Part shown: positions 23,667 through 32,329 of the stretch, in pieces | How positions within the stretch are numbered: position 1 is the stretch's first letter | Layout: each line of letters starts with the position of its first letter | Assembly: GCA_017853275.1 (NCBI GenBank) | Contig: JAFMJV010000006.1 | Coordinates: 32,097 to 96,096 of the forward strand | DNA from: Chloroflexota bacterium | GTDB taxonomy: Bacteria; Chloroflexota; Limnocylindria; Limnocylindrales; CSP1-4 | Reading direction: 5' to 3' | DNA length: 64,000 nt | Notes under the pieces: generated by a model | Told to the model about the DNA's origin: nothing | Databases searched by the model: none | Seen by the model: the letters and a program-made list of their open reading frames with translations, nothing else | Made by a program: the position numbers and the translations under genes

Positions 23667-24722
23667 TCAGCGGATGCGGATGATCGTCCCCGTCTGCGCG
23701 CTCCGCTCCATCGCGTCCAGGACGTCCACGACGCGCGCGCCGAGCTCGCCCGGCGAGCGGTTCTCCTGCGTCTTCCCGGCCACGAGGTCGACGAAGCGGT
23801 CGATCACCGCGGCGAAGGACCACTCGCCGTGGGGGATCTCGCGGATGATGTCCTCGCCGGAGGCCTTGGAGCGGCGGACGGTGTTCCGGTCCATGTCGAT
23901 CTGGAGCTGCCCCTCCGAACCGGTGACGGTGAGGACGACCTGGTGGTGGTAGCCGAAGGTCGCGGGCGGGAAGGCGGCCCCGGAGACCGTGCCGGTGATC
24001 CCGTTCTCCAGCTTCAGCGCGATCGCGTCGTGGAGCTCCACCGCCTCGCCGTCGCCATGGTTCGTGAAGGCGGCCACCTGGGTCGGCTTCTCGTCGATGA
24101 GGCGGAAGAGGAGGCCGAGGCCGTGGGTGAGCTGCCCCTGGCCGTAGCCGCCGCCGCTGATCTGCGGGTCACCCCAGGTCTCGGCGCGGGGCGGGGAATC
24201 GGTGGAGGAGCCCGGGTAGGCGCGCCCGGAGGTGAGGAGGTCGCGGACGCCCGAGGCCATCACGCAGGTGACGTGCTCCAGCCGGCCCACGCCGCCATCC
24301 TCGCGCAGGAGCCGGCGCGCGGTCTCCACCGCCTCCGTCTCGTTGTAGCCGTAGCAGACCATGAGGACGAGCCCGCGCTCCCGGGCGAGCGCCTCCAGCG
24401 CCCACGCGTCCGCGGGATCCTTGACGAAGGGCTTCTCCGCGAGGACGTGGATGCCCGCCTCCAGCGCGGCGCGGATCTGCTCCGCACGCGGCCCCACGGG
24501 ACCCGGGATCGAGACCATGTCCGGCTTCGCGGCGATCACCTCGCGCCAGTCCGTGGTGGCCCGGGCGAAGCCGAACTTCGTGCGGGCGAGCTCGAGGAGC
24601 TCCGGGTCGCGGCGGCAGACGATGAGCGGCTCGACGTCGTCCCGGCGGACGAACCAGGGGAGGTGGTGGCCGATCCCCCACGTCCCTGCGCCGATCATCC
24701 CGAGGGTGAGCTTCCGATCCAT
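23667..24722 (-). CDS. Gfo/Idh/MocA family oxidoreductase
   Basis: A 351-aa NAD(P)-dependent dehydrogenase. The Rossmann motif is GMIGAGTWGIGHH, the catalytic Lys lies in LAEKPFVKD, and the second-domain segment GGGYGQGQLTHGLGL carries the conserved His of the active site. The C-terminus continues with a mixed beta-sheet that binds the sugar. Relatives oxidise inositols and sugar acids. I set the start at the ATG at 24722 since the open frame extends far upstream into another gene. It lies in an operon with a CUT2 transporter and a lactonase-type amidohydrolase. Confidence 0.88.
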   Translation of the reverse strand: MDRKLTLGMIGAGTWGIGHHLPWFVRRDDVEPLIVCRRDPELLELARTKFGFARATTDWREVIAAKPDMVSIPGPVGPRAEQIRAALEAGIHVLAEKPFVKDPADAWALEALARERGLVLMVCYGYNETEAVETARRLLREDGGVGRLEHVTCVMASGVRDLLTSGRAYPGSSTDSPPRAETWGDPQISGGGYGQGQLTHGLGLLFRLIDEKPTQVAAFTNHGDGEAVELHDAIALKLENGITGTVSGAAFPPATFGYHHQVVLTVTGSEGQLQIDMDRNTVRRSKASGEDIIREIPHGEWSFAAVIDRFVDLVAGKTQENRSPGELGARVVDVLDAMERSAQTGTIIRIR

Positions 24723-24754
24723 CCGTGGTCTCCGTGCTGTGGGCTGGGTGGGGT

Positions 24755-25714
24755 TCAGATCCGGTAGAGGCGGCGGGCGTTCCCGGAGAGCATCGCCTCC
24801 TGCTCCGCCCGGGAGAAGCCGGCGCGGGCGATCACCCAGCGCCATGCGTCCACCTGGCGGATGTAGGAGGAGAAGACGAGGTCGACCGGCCAGTTCGTGG
24901 CGAACATGATCCGATCCGTCCCGAAGGCCTCGATCGCGTGGAGGACCCAGGGGGTGATGGAGTCGACCGTCCAGCCGTGCTCGTACATCCCGAGGCCGCT
25001 CACCTTGCAGGCGACGTTCGGCTCCTTCGCGATCTCCGTCATCTCCGCGCGCCAGTGGGCGAAGTGCTCCGCGTCGCGCCGGATCGGGATCCCGGTATGG
25101 CCGAGGATCATCTGCGTGCCGGGGAAGGCGCGGGCCGCGTCCCGGGCGCCGAGGAGGGCGCCCGGCGAGGCGGTGATCTCGTAGGAGAGGTCGCGCGCGC
25201 CGAGGCCGGTCATCGCCTCCGTGAAGGCCGGGGTCCGCCAGTCGGCCGGGTGCACCCGGGGGCGGAGCCCACGGACGCGGCCGGAGGCGGCGAGGTGGCG
25301 ATCGAGCTGCGCGGCCACCCCCGGACGGGTGACGTCGGCGTAGACGACGATCGCGTCCGGCATCCCGACCCGCTCGGCGACCTCCTCGAGCCAGACCGTC
25401 TCCTCGACCGGGTCGTCCGCGCCGCAGTCGGCCTCGATGTGGACGGAGCCCACCACGTTCGCGCCGTAGAACTCCCGGAGGAGGCGCTCCATCGTCCAGT
25501 CCTGGCGGAGGATCTTGTATTCGCCCAGGGTCGCCGTGGCATCCACGACCGGGGCGATCGAGCCGTCCGGCTTCACCTCGTCGCGGATCCAGCGGTAGGG
25601 GAAGCGGGCGAGCTCCCAGATGTGGTGGTGGGCCTCGATGAAGGGGATGGAACGATCGACCTCGCGGGCGATCGCCTCCTCGAGCGCGCGGTCGTCGTCC
25701 ATCGTCCGGCTCAT
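24755..25714 (-). CDS. Amidohydrolase family 2, lactonase-like (copy B)
   Basis: A 319-aa COG3618-type TIM-barrel hydrolase, paralogous to the gene at 15528. Metal motif HHH in FIEAHHHIWELA, then YRWIRDEV. Later blocks are VGSHIEADC-like VGSVHIEADCG, ILGHTGIP, VACKVSGLGM and IMFATNWPVDLVFSSY, all in the same order as copy A. A lactone or carboxylate substrate from a sugar-acid path is expected. The ATG at 25714 is preceded by a purine-rich GGAGGAGGA; a second ATG at 25702 is possible. Like copy A, it is next to a cysteine-cluster gene. Confidence 0.87.
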   Translation of the reverse strand: MSRTMDDDRALEEAIAREVDRSIPFIEAHHHIWELARFPYRWIRDEVKPDGSIAPVVDATATLGEYKILRQDWTMERLLREFYGANVVGSVHIEADCGADDPVEETVWLEEVAERVGMPDAIVVYADVTRPGVAAQLDRHLAASGRVRGLRPRVHPADWRTPAFTEAMTGLGARDLSYEITASPGALLGARDAARAFPGTQMILGHTGIPIRRDAEHFAHWRAEMTEIAKEPNVACKVSGLGMYEHGWTVDSITPWVLHAIEAFGTDRIMFATNWPVDLVFSSYIRQVDAWRWVIARAGFSRAEQEAMLSGNARRLYRI

Positions 25715-25797
25715 CTGGGTCCTCCTCCTCCATCCCGGCCCCGCCCGGGGGTCCGCGTCACGGTGCAGTCTGCCCGAGCCGCGGGCGCCGTGCGGGC

Positions 25798-26904
25798 TCA
25801 GGCGGGCCGGCCGTCCCGGTCCACCATGGGCAGCTGCGGCTTCGTGTGACCGATCCGTGCATACGCGCTCTCGGGGATCGCGTCGAGCGACTTGTAGACG
25901 GTCCAGCTGCAGCGCTTCCGCGTGGACTCGGCGTCCGCGCTGCCACCCCAGATCGGCGGGTCCACGACCCGGACCGGGTGACCCCAGCGCTCGGCGGGGA
26001 GCTTCTCCAGCGCGAAGCAGCAGTGTGCGCAGTAGTAGCAGATCCCCTCCTCGTTCCAGGCCCAGTCGTGGCGCTCCTGCGTGACACCGAACGCGTAGGG
26101 GGCGAGGACGCGCGAGCCGGTCCCCTCGATCTCGTCGCCGCGCATCGAGCGGCCGCCGGAGCCGCAGGGATCGAAGCTCACGACGTAGCGGTCCTCGTGC
26201 TCCTGGACGTCGAGCGACCCGTCCCGCTCCGGCCCGCACAGGTGGGCGCGCATCGCCTCCAGGACGAGGTAGAGGTTCCGGTCCACCGTGCTCTCGTAGG
26301 GCTGGAGGCGGACATCGAAGGCCATGTAGCGCTCCTGGATGTAGGGCTCCAGGACGGCGCGATAGCAGTCCTCCAGGCGCGCCTCGCCGAAGCGCGCCGC
26401 CACGAAGGCGAGGATCCCGGCCATCAGGTCCGCCGAGCGGTCATGGAGACGGCGCCAGTGCTCGGAGAGCGCATCCAGGAGCGGGTCCGCCTCCGCCACC
26501 GTCACCTCGTAGGCACGGATCCGGTTCCCGATCCGGCCGGCCATCGCGCCGAGCTCCTCCCAGCGCGTGACCGGGTCGTGGGGAAGCCCGTCCGGCCAGG
26601 CGAGGAGCTGCGCGAGCCGCGCGATCTCCGCGGCCCGCTCCGCCTCCGGGACGCCGTTCGCCCCGAGCCAGTCGAGGAAGCCCGCCGTCCAGACCTTGTA
26701 GATGACGTGGACGACCTTCGCCTCCTCCATGAAGGAATCGACGAGCTGGGCCGCGGCCTCGCGCCGGCCGGCCTTCAGGCCGAAGTCATCCCCGGCCTCC
26801 GCGAGCGCGGCGCGCGCGGCATCCAGGGTGGGGACGGCCTGCTCGGCCCACGTCCCGGTCCGGACCCGCTTGCCGATCGCGGCCGACCACTCGAGGCGGG
26901 TCAT
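25798..26904 (-). CDS. Cysteine-cluster protein of unknown function (copy B)
   Basis: A 368-aa homologue of the gene at 14346. Shared landmarks are FDPCGSG (Cys247), CYYCAHC (Cys289, 292, 295), PVRVVDPP and RCSW (Cys332). The gaps between these cysteines (42 and 37 residues) are the same as in copy A. Copy B has one more Cys (296). The helical N-terminal region is less conserved, with shared EAMRxHL.GPER before the cluster. The family function is not known to me; metal or Fe-S binding, or thiol catalysis, would fit. It sits between the CUT2 permease and the lactonase-type amidohydrolase in one operon, so a role in the same catabolic path is likely. Confidence 0.8.
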   Translation of the reverse strand: MTRLEWSAAIGKRVRTGTWAEQAVPTLDAARAALAEAGDDFGLKAGRREAAAQLVDSFMEEAKVVHVIYKVWTAGFLDWLGANGVPEAERAAEIARLAQLLAWPDGLPHDPVTRWEELGAMAGRIGNRIRAYEVTVAEADPLLDALSEHWRRLHDRSADLMAGILAFVAARFGEARLEDCYRAVLEPYIQERYMAFDVRLQPYESTVDRNLYLVLEAMRAHLCGPERDGSLDVQEHEDRYVVSFDPCGSGGRSMRGDEIEGTGSRVLAPYAFGVTQERHDWAWNEEGICYYCAHCCFALEKLPAERWGHPVRVVDPPIWGGSADAESTRKRCSWTVYKSLDAIPESAYARIGHTKPQLPMVDRDGRPA

Positions 26905-26935
26905 CGCGCTCCCCTCCCCGGCCGGCGCCTGACGG

Positions 26936-28015
26936 TCAGGCGGCGGACTTCGTGAGCCGGATGCGGAGCTGGTCCGCGCCGACGGCGATAAGCAGAAGGG
27001 CGCCCGTGGCGACCTCGATCCAGAACTGCTGGACGCCGAGCTGGACGAGCCCGTTCTTCAGGACGCCGACGATGAGCACGGCAAGGATCGTGCCCACGAT
27101 GCTTCCGCGACCACCCGCGAGGGAAGCGCCACCGAGGACGACCGCGGTGACGACATCGAGCTCCAGACCGCTCGCGGCGGTGATCGCGGCCGCTCCCACC
27201 TGGGAGAGGAGGATCATCCCGGCGAGCCCGGCGAGGGCCGCGGAGAGCATGAAGCCGATGAAGATCGCGCGGTTCGTCCGGATCCCGGCGAGCCGCGCGG
27301 CCGTGGGGCTCGCCCCGATCGCGTACATCGACCGTCCGTAGGTCGTGTAGCGGAGGATGACGAAGAAGAGGATCGTCACCGCGAAGAGGATGAGGATCGT
27401 GATCGGGATCCCCGCGATCTGACCGAGACCGAGCGTCTCGAAGCCATCGATGTTGATCGTCTGGCCATTGCCGAGGACCTTCGTGAGGCCGCGGAAGATC
27501 GCGAGCGTGCCGAGCGTGGTGATCAGGGCGTTGATCCGGAAGGTGGTCACGCAGACCGCGTTGACGGTGCCCACGAGGAGGGCGCCGATGATCGCGATGA
27601 GGATCCCTGCCTCCAGGGGAAGGCCGAGCGCGAAGGGCGTCTTGGCGGCTTCCGGGCTCGCCGTCGCCACCGCGAGGAGCATCCCCGTGAACGCGGCGAT
27701 CGACGCCACGGAGAGGTCGAACTGGCCGGAGATGAGGAGGAGCGTGGCAGGCGCGGCCACGATCCCGATCCGCACGACCTGCTGGAGGATGACGATGAGG
27801 TTCCGGTCGTTGAAGAAGTAGGGCGAGGTGATCGAGAAGAAGATGAAGAGGCCGACGAGGACGATCGCGAGGGCCGCCGTGTCCGGCACGACGAACCGTG
27901 AGCGGCGGCGGGGGACCGCCGCCGTGGCGGCCTCCACGGCACCCGCCCCCGTCTCGAGCGCAGGCGGTGCCGCCCGCCCGGGCGCTCCGCCGAGATCCTC
28001 GTCCGCCACGGTCAC
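26936..28015 (-). CDS. Sugar ABC transporter permease, RbsC-type (CUT2)
   Basis: A 359-aa permease of the ribose/xylose/rhamnose group. After a soluble, Ala/Pro-rich N-tail of about 45 residues it has about 8-10 hydrophobic segments. Family-specific elements are LLISGQFDLSVASIAAF, near the usual GGiDLSVG site, and LGGASLAGGRGSIVGT in the ATPase-docking loop. The GTG at 28015 overlaps the ATPase stop (GTGA). It works with the ATPase at 28012 and the binding protein at 29548. Confidence 0.9.
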   Translation of the reverse strand: MTVADEDLGGAPGRAAPPALETGAGAVEAATAAVPRRRSRFVVPDTAALAIVLVGLFIFFSITSPYFFNDRNLIVILQQVVRIGIVAAPATLLLISGQFDLSVASIAAFTGMLLAVATASPEAAKTPFALGLPLEAGILIAIIGALLVGTVNAVCVTTFRINALITTLGTLAIFRGLTKVLGNGQTINIDGFETLGLGQIAGIPITILILFAVTILFFVILRYTTYGRSMYAIGASPTAARLAGIRTNRAIFIGFMLSAALAGLAGMILLSQVGAAAITAASGLELDVVTAVVLGGASLAGGRGSIVGTILAVLIVGVLKNGLVQLGVQQFWIEVATGALLLIAVGADQLRIRLTKSAA

Positions 28016-29523
28016 CCTCCTGCGGCAGCAAGGAGGCTGCCACTCTCGATCCCATCGCCCGTGAGGGCCGCGACCACGGCCCCCTTCGACATCACATAGA
28101 CCCGGTCGGCGACCTGGACCGCCTCCTCGTAGTCCGAGGTCACCGCGACCACCGCCACGCCCTGCGCGGCGAGCTCGCGGAGCGACCGGTAGATATCCGC
28201 GCGGGCACCCACGTCCACGCCGCGCGTCGGCTCCAGGAGGACGAGGACGCGCGAGTCCCGCTCGAGCCAGCGAGCGAGCAGGACCTTCTGCTGGTTCCCG
28301 CCGGAGAGCGTGCCCATCGTCTGGCGCGGATCGTTCCGCGAGCGGATCGCGAGGCGCTCCTTCCAGCGCGAGAAGGCACCGGCCTCCGCGGCATCCGTGA
28401 TCACCCCACCGCGGGAGAGCTGCGGCCAGCTGACGATCGCGACGTTCTCCGCGATCGGCCGGACGAGGAAGGCGCCACCGGCCTTGCGGTCCGCGGGCAG
28501 GAAGCCCACGCCGCGATCGATCGCGGCCACCGGACCGGAGATCGCGTCGTCCTTGCCCATCACCGTCAGCGTCCCGGCATCCAGGGTCCGGATCCCGAAG
28601 GCGGTCTCACCGACCTCCGCAGCCCCCGATCCGAGCTTGCCGAAGATCGCGACGACCTCGCCCGGGCGCGCCTCGATCGTGACGTCATGGAAGGCACGTC
28701 CGGAGGACGCTCCCTGCCAGGCGATCGCGGGGGTCTCGCCGATCGGGTGGGTGGGGGCGGCAGGCCGGCCCACGGCATCCATGCGCCGTCCGATCATCGC
28801 CTCGACCATCTCCCGGCGGTTCGTCTGCGCCACGTCGGTGAGGAGCGAGGTCTGGCCGTCCCGGAGGACCTGGACGCGATCGGCGATCTCCGTCACCTCG
28901 TCCAGGCGGTGGGTGATGTAGATGAGGGCCACGCCCTGCGACCGCAACCGGCGGATGAAGTCGAAGAGGACCTCCGCCTCGTGATGCGAGAGCGCGGCGG
29001 TCGGCTCGTCCAGGATGAGGAGGCGCGCCGATCCGGACAGCGAGCGCGCGATCTCGACGATCTGCCGCTCACCCACCCGGAGCGATCCCACGGTGGCGTC
29101 CGGGTCGATCTCCACGCCGAGCTGATCGAGGACGCGGCGCGCACGGGCGCGCATCTCGCTCCAGCTCACGAACCCGCGCCGCGCGGGGAGCCGGCCGAGC
29201 GAGATGTTCTCCGCCACGGTCAGCGTGGAGGCGTCCTGGAACTCCTGGAAGATGATCGCGACGCCGAGGTCACGGGCCTGGCGCGGCGTGAGGGCGGCGT
29301 AGGCGGCGTCGTCGATCGCGATCTCGCCGGCGTCCGCCTGGTAGTCGCCGGCGATGATCTTGACCATCGTCGACTTGCCGGCTCCGTTCTCCCCGAGGAG
29401 GGCGAGGACGGAGCCGCCGGTCACGTGGAGGTCCACCCCATGGAGGACCTCCACGCCCCCGAACGATTTACGGATCCGACGTGCCTCCAGCCGGAAAGGC
29501 TGGGACACGCCGGATCCGTCCAT
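28012..29523 (-). CDS. Sugar ABC transporter ATPase, RbsA-type, two nucleotide-binding domains
   Basis: A 503-aa double ATPase. Domain 1 has Walker A GENGAGKST (about 44-52), a Q-loop IIFQEF and Walker B LLILDEPTAAL. Domain 2 has the degenerate Walker A GKLGSGAAEV typical of RbsA-type second domains, signature LSGGNQQK and Walker B LVLLEPTRGVDVGA. In domain 1 the signature is the weaker LRVGERQ, also normal for the family. It should energise the CUT2 transporter. The ATG at 29523 follows the binding-protein gene by 24 bases. Confidence 0.92.
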   Translation of the reverse strand: MDGSGVSQPFRLEARRIRKSFGGVEVLHGVDLHVTGGSVLALLGENGAGKSTMVKIIAGDYQADAGEIAIDDAAYAALTPRQARDLGVAIIFQEFQDASTLTVAENISLGRLPARRGFVSWSEMRARARRVLDQLGVEIDPDATVGSLRVGERQIVEIARSLSGSARLLILDEPTAALSHHEAEVLFDFIRRLRSQGVALIYITHRLDEVTEIADRVQVLRDGQTSLLTDVAQTNRREMVEAMIGRRMDAVGRPAAPTHPIGETPAIAWQGASSGRAFHDVTIEARPGEVVAIFGKLGSGAAEVGETAFGIRTLDAGTLTVMGKDDAISGPVAAIDRGVGFLPADRKAGGAFLVRPIAENVAIVSWPQLSRGGVITDAAEAGAFSRWKERLAIRSRNDPRQTMGTLSGGNQQKVLLARWLERDSRVLVLLEPTRGVDVGARADIYRSLRELAAQGVAVVAVTSDYEEAVQVADRVYVMSKGAVVAALTGDGIESGSLLAAAGG

Positions 29524-29547
29524 GAGCGGGGTCCTGTGCCTACGCGG

Positions 29548-30573
29548 TCAGGCGCAGGCCGGGGTCTCGGGATAGACCTCGCGGATGTTGTCCTTGTTGA
29601 TCGCCTGGTGGGGCGTGTAGAGCGCCTCGGGGAGCTCGCCACCCGTGAGCAGGTCGATCATCGCGGGGACGACCGTCCGGCCGTACGCCTCGGGGAAGTA
29701 CGCGGCATCGGCGAGCCAGTTCGGGTTGCAGGCGATCTCCTGCCACGCCGACGGATCGGCACCCTGCGCACCGATCCGGATGTCGGCCTCGCGGCCGGCG
29801 GTCCGGGCGGCGGCGAGCGCGCCGAGGCCCATGTCGTCGTTGAGCGAGAGGAAGACCGTGATGCTGCCGGGCGCGAGCGTCGGGAGCAGGTTGTTCACGA
29901 TCTCGAGCGCGAGATCGGTGGTGCCACCGACCTCCTGCCGGATGACGTTCGCCTCGTCGAGCTCGCCGCAGATGCTGGCGAACCCGTCGAGCATCCCCTG
30001 GACGCGATCGGTGTTCACGACGCCCGCGGAGGCGGACTCGAGGGTGACGATCTTGTCGTACTTGCAGCCGTTCTCGGCCATCAGGGCCTCACCGGCGCCG
30101 ATGCCACCGATCTCGCCGGCGCGGTAGTTGTTCGCGCCGAAGAAGGTGACCTGGCAGGGCGGCTGGTTGATGTCGATCGCGATCGTGGGGACGTTCCCGT
30201 ACGCGTTGCAGATCTCCGGCGAGCTGTCACCGAAGAGGTTGAAGTTGATGACGCCCTGGACGCCCTGGACGCCGAGCTGCTGGCCGCACTCGAGCGACTT
30301 CGCGGCGTCGACCTGCGAGTCGCAGGCGACGAGCTCGGCGCCGGCGATCGCAGCCTGGGCGGCGATGCTGTCCGAGACGAGCTTCACGAACGGGAGCTGG
30401 TCCCCGAGCGAGATGTAGCCGATCTTCAGGCCCGCGCCGGAGCCCTCGACCGCGCCGGTCTCGAAGTAGGGGTTCTCCTCCGCATCCTGCGCGAGGGCCG
30501 GGACGGCCGCGACCGCGAGGATCGCCACCGCACCCATGGCAGCGGCGAACCGGGAAAGACGGGAACGCTTCAC
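29548..30573 (-). CDS. Sugar-binding protein of CUT2 ABC transporter
   Basis: A 341-aa periplasmic-binding-protein-type substrate receptor. It begins with a signal peptide (basic MKRSRLSRF, hydrophobic AVAILAVAAVPALA, cleavage near AQD). The mature protein has the RbsB/LacI-like fold: LKIGYISLGDQ, VQGVINFNLF, YDKIVTLESA and later sugar-contact Asp/Asn residues such as FLSLNDDMGLG. Four cysteines in the first half (VACDS, LECGQ, EICNA, PPCQV) may pair outside the membrane. The GTG at 30573 has AGGAGGAAGC before it. It is the first gene of the operon; its promoter region contains a possible operator at 30625-30652. Confidence 0.9.
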   Translation of the reverse strand: MKRSRLSRFAAAMGAVAILAVAAVPALAQDAEENPYFETGAVEGSGAGLKIGYISLGDQLPFVKLVSDSIAAQAAIAGAELVACDSQVDAAKSLECGQQLGVQGVQGVINFNLFGDSSPEICNAYGNVPTIAIDINQPPCQVTFFGANNYRAGEIGGIGAGEALMAENGCKYDKIVTLESASAGVVNTDRVQGMLDGFASICGELDEANVIRQEVGGTTDLALEIVNNLLPTLAPGSITVFLSLNDDMGLGALAAARTAGREADIRIGAQGADPSAWQEIACNPNWLADAAYFPEAYGRTVVPAMIDLLTGGELPEALYTPHQAINKDNIREVYPETPACA

Positions 30574-30590
30574 GCTTCCTCCTCATCGGG

Positions 30591-30606
30591 CCGGGCACCT
30601 GCCCGG
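30591..30606 (-). other. Stem-loop in the leader of the sugar-binding protein gene
   Basis: CCGGGCA CC TGCCCGG is a perfect inverted repeat with 7-base arms, about 18 bases before the GTG start and next to the ribosome site. It may affect translation or mRNA stability. No function is shown by the sequence. Confidence 0.3.
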
Positions 30607-30624
30607 GCCTCCACTCCTCTGGCC

Positions 30625-30652
30625 GACGATCGTCTGGAAACGATCATCAGTC
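30625..30652. promoter_or_regulatory. Candidate LacI-type operator before the CUT2 operon
   Basis: The region contains the palindrome GACGATCGTC (30625-30634), the inverted repeat GATCGT-N6-ACGATC (30628-30645) and TCTGGAAACGATCATCAGTC (30633-30652). The last resembles the element at 17463. It lies about 12 bases downstream of the -10 element TAGAGT (30669-30664), a position suited to repression. Confidence 0.45.
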
Positions 30653-30663
30653 CACCGGAGGCG

Positions 30664-30669
30664 ACTCTA
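30664..30669 (-). promoter_or_regulatory. -10 element for the CUT2 transporter operon
   Basis: On the minus strand the sequence reads CCTAGAGT, 90 bases before the GTG at 30573. The leader downstream of it contains the possible operator and a stem-loop. Confidence 0.4.
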
Positions 30670-31806
30670 GGCCGCGGGATCCGCCGGTGTCAAATCGGTT
30701 TTGGAATGCGGCAGGAGCGCGAGCGCCGCCCGGCGCAGGCCATCGCACACCACGAGGAGCGAATCGGCGACCGCGAAGAGGGCCAGGAGCTCGACGGCGT
30801 CCGCACCGGGGGTCACGTTCCGGGTGCGCATCGCCTCGATCGCCGCGGCGACCTCCGCGTCCGCATCCGCAAGGGCGGCGATGGGAGCACCGAGCGTGCC
30901 GGCGCCCGCCGCGCCCACGAGGACCGCGCCGATCGCATCCCCGAGGCTGGCCGCCCGCTCCTCCAGCGATGCGGTCGCCGGTCGCAGGTGGCGCGCGAGA
31001 CGGGCGGGTCCGGGCGCACCGGATCGGGCGAGCCGGTCCGCGGCCCGGACCGCCTCCGCGATCCCGTCCAGGACGGCCGCGTACGCCTCCGCATCCGGTC
31101 CCTCCCCATGCGGCTCGTGGCGGATCTCGGCGAGAAGAGCGCGGAGGCCCGTGACGCGGGCGGTGAGGGTGGCGGGGACCGGCGGGAGCTCCACCGTGGC
31201 GCCGCCCGGGCCGGGCTCCGGCGGGTCCCAGCGGACAAGGCAGGCCGCCACGGACGCGCGCAGGTCGGCGAGGACGGCAGCGATCCCCTCGTTCAGCTTC
31301 GCGCGCGAGGAGCCGGGCCAGAGGAGGACGCTGACGAGGAGCGCGATCCCGATCCCGATGAGCGTGGAGAGGAGGCGCCAGCCGACCATCGAGAGCTCGT
31401 CCGCGCCGGGGATGAAGACGAAGAAGCCGGCAAGGGCGATGCCCAGCCGGAGCCCCGCACCCACGCGGAGGAGCCGGCCCACCACGACGCACAGGAGGAC
31501 CGCGAGCGCGACGAGGATCGGGAGCCAGAGGCCACCGAGGAGGAGCTGGACGACCGCCCCGGAAAGGACCCCGATGATCGTCCCCTGGACGCGGCTGAGG
31601 GAGGCCGCGACCGACTGCCCGGTCGTCTCCCCGAGGACGACGACGAGCGCGACGACGGACCAGGCGGCCGGCTCGCGCGGGAGCCCGAGGAGGAGGACGA
31701 CCGCCGCGGTGAGGAACGCGCCCACGACGAAGCGGCCGAGCGTCCGCAGCCACGCCTGCCGGGGCGGCTGTGGCGCATCGAGCCCGACGCGGGCAAGGAT
31801 CCCCAT
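30667..31806 (-). CDS. FUSC-family/aromatic acid exporter-like membrane protein
   Basis: A 379-aa membrane protein. The N-terminal half has about six hydrophobic segments, including VVGAFLTAAVVLLLGLPR, VLCVVVGRLLRVGAGLRLGI and LLSTLIGIGIALLVSVLLWP. The C-terminal half is soluble and helix-rich with many Ala, Arg and Glu. This is the layout of FUSC/ArAE efflux proteins (fusaric acid resistance, p-hydroxybenzoate efflux), in a single-module short form. It begins 9 bases after the VOC gene and is probably the last gene of that transcript. The cargo is unknown. Confidence 0.8.
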   Translation of the reverse strand: MGILARVGLDAPQPPRQAWLRTLGRFVVGAFLTAAVVLLLGLPREPAAWSVVALVVVLGETTGQSVAASLSRVQGTIIGVLSGAVVQLLLGGLWLPILVALAVLLCVVVGRLLRVGAGLRLGIALAGFFVFIPGADELSMVGWRLLSTLIGIGIALLVSVLLWPGSSRAKLNEGIAAVLADLRASVAACLVRWDPPEPGPGGATVELPPVPATLTARVTGLRALLAEIRHEPHGEGPDAEAYAAVLDGIAEAVRAADRLARSGAPGPARLARHLRPATASLEERAASLGDAIGAVLVGAAGAGTLGAPIAALADADAEVAAAIEAMRTRNVTPGADAVELLALFAVADSLLVVCDGLRRAALALLPHSKTDLTPADPAA

Positions 31807-31815
31807 CCGGGCGGA

Positions 31816-32271
31816 CTAGGCTCCCGGCTTCTTCTGGAAGAGCTCGACCCAGTAGCCGTCCGGGTCGGCCATGTAGCAGCTGCGGGCGCCGGCGTTCGGG
31901 CCTTCCGTGATGTCCACCACGCGTCCGGAGCGCGAGCGGTAGCCCATCGCCGCCAGGCGGTCGTGCATCCCGCCCACATCGTCCACGTAGAGACAGAGGT
32001 GCCCGCCCCCCGGGTCGCACGGCCGGGCGGTCGCAGGGAGGCGCTCGATCCCGCGGTACTCCAGGAGCTCCACGTAGCCGCCGCCGGGGATGACCAGGTA
32101 GGCGGCGCGGATCGAGGTGAAGGGCAGGTCGAGGACGACGGGGAGGTAGGGCCCGTTCAGCTCCCGGTCGAAGAGGAGCTCCAGCCCGAGCCCGTCCCGG
32201 TAGAAGCGGAGGGAGCGCTCCATCTCCAGGACGGTGATCCCGCCGTGGAAGAAGCCGGTGACGCTGGGCAT
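31816..32271 (-). CDS. VOC-family (glyoxalase-fold) protein
   Basis: A 151-aa single-module VOC protein. It has two beta-alpha-beta-beta repeats: FFHGGITVLEMERSLRFYRD with a His at the first metal site, YVELLEYRGIERL with Glu, GGHLCLYVDDVGGM with His, and DPDGYWVELFQKK with the last Glu. It may act as a lyase, isomerase or dioxygenase on a small metal-chelating substrate. The ATG at 32271 is preceded by GGGAGGGACC. A TACCCT -10 element (32318-32313) may give it its own promoter within the run. Confidence 0.85.
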   Translation of the reverse strand: MPSVTGFFHGGITVLEMERSLRFYRDGLGLELLFDRELNGPYLPVVLDLPFTSIRAAYLVIPGGGYVELLEYRGIERLPATARPCDPGGGHLCLYVDDVGGMHDRLAAMGYRSRSGRVVDITEGPNAGARSCYMADPDGYWVELFQKKPGA

Positions 32272-32312
32272 GGTCCCTCCCGATCCGGGCGCCGGATGGC
32301 GCCGCGTCTCAG

Positions 32313-32318
32313 AGGGTA
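32313..32318 (-). promoter_or_regulatory. Internal -10 element before the VOC gene
   Basis: On the minus strand the sequence reads GCTACCCT, 41 bases before the VOC start. It would allow the VOC and FUSC genes to be expressed apart from the upstream transporter operon. Confidence 0.42.
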
Positions 32319-32329
32319 GCGCGGCCTGC

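Noticed and set aside
27898..32319. A plus-strand reading frame of more than 1,400 codons
   Set aside because: It lies opposite the CUT2 and FUSC genes, is rich in Arg, Asp, Gly and Pro, has no recognisable domain, and is explained by the strong G/C third-position bias of the real genes.
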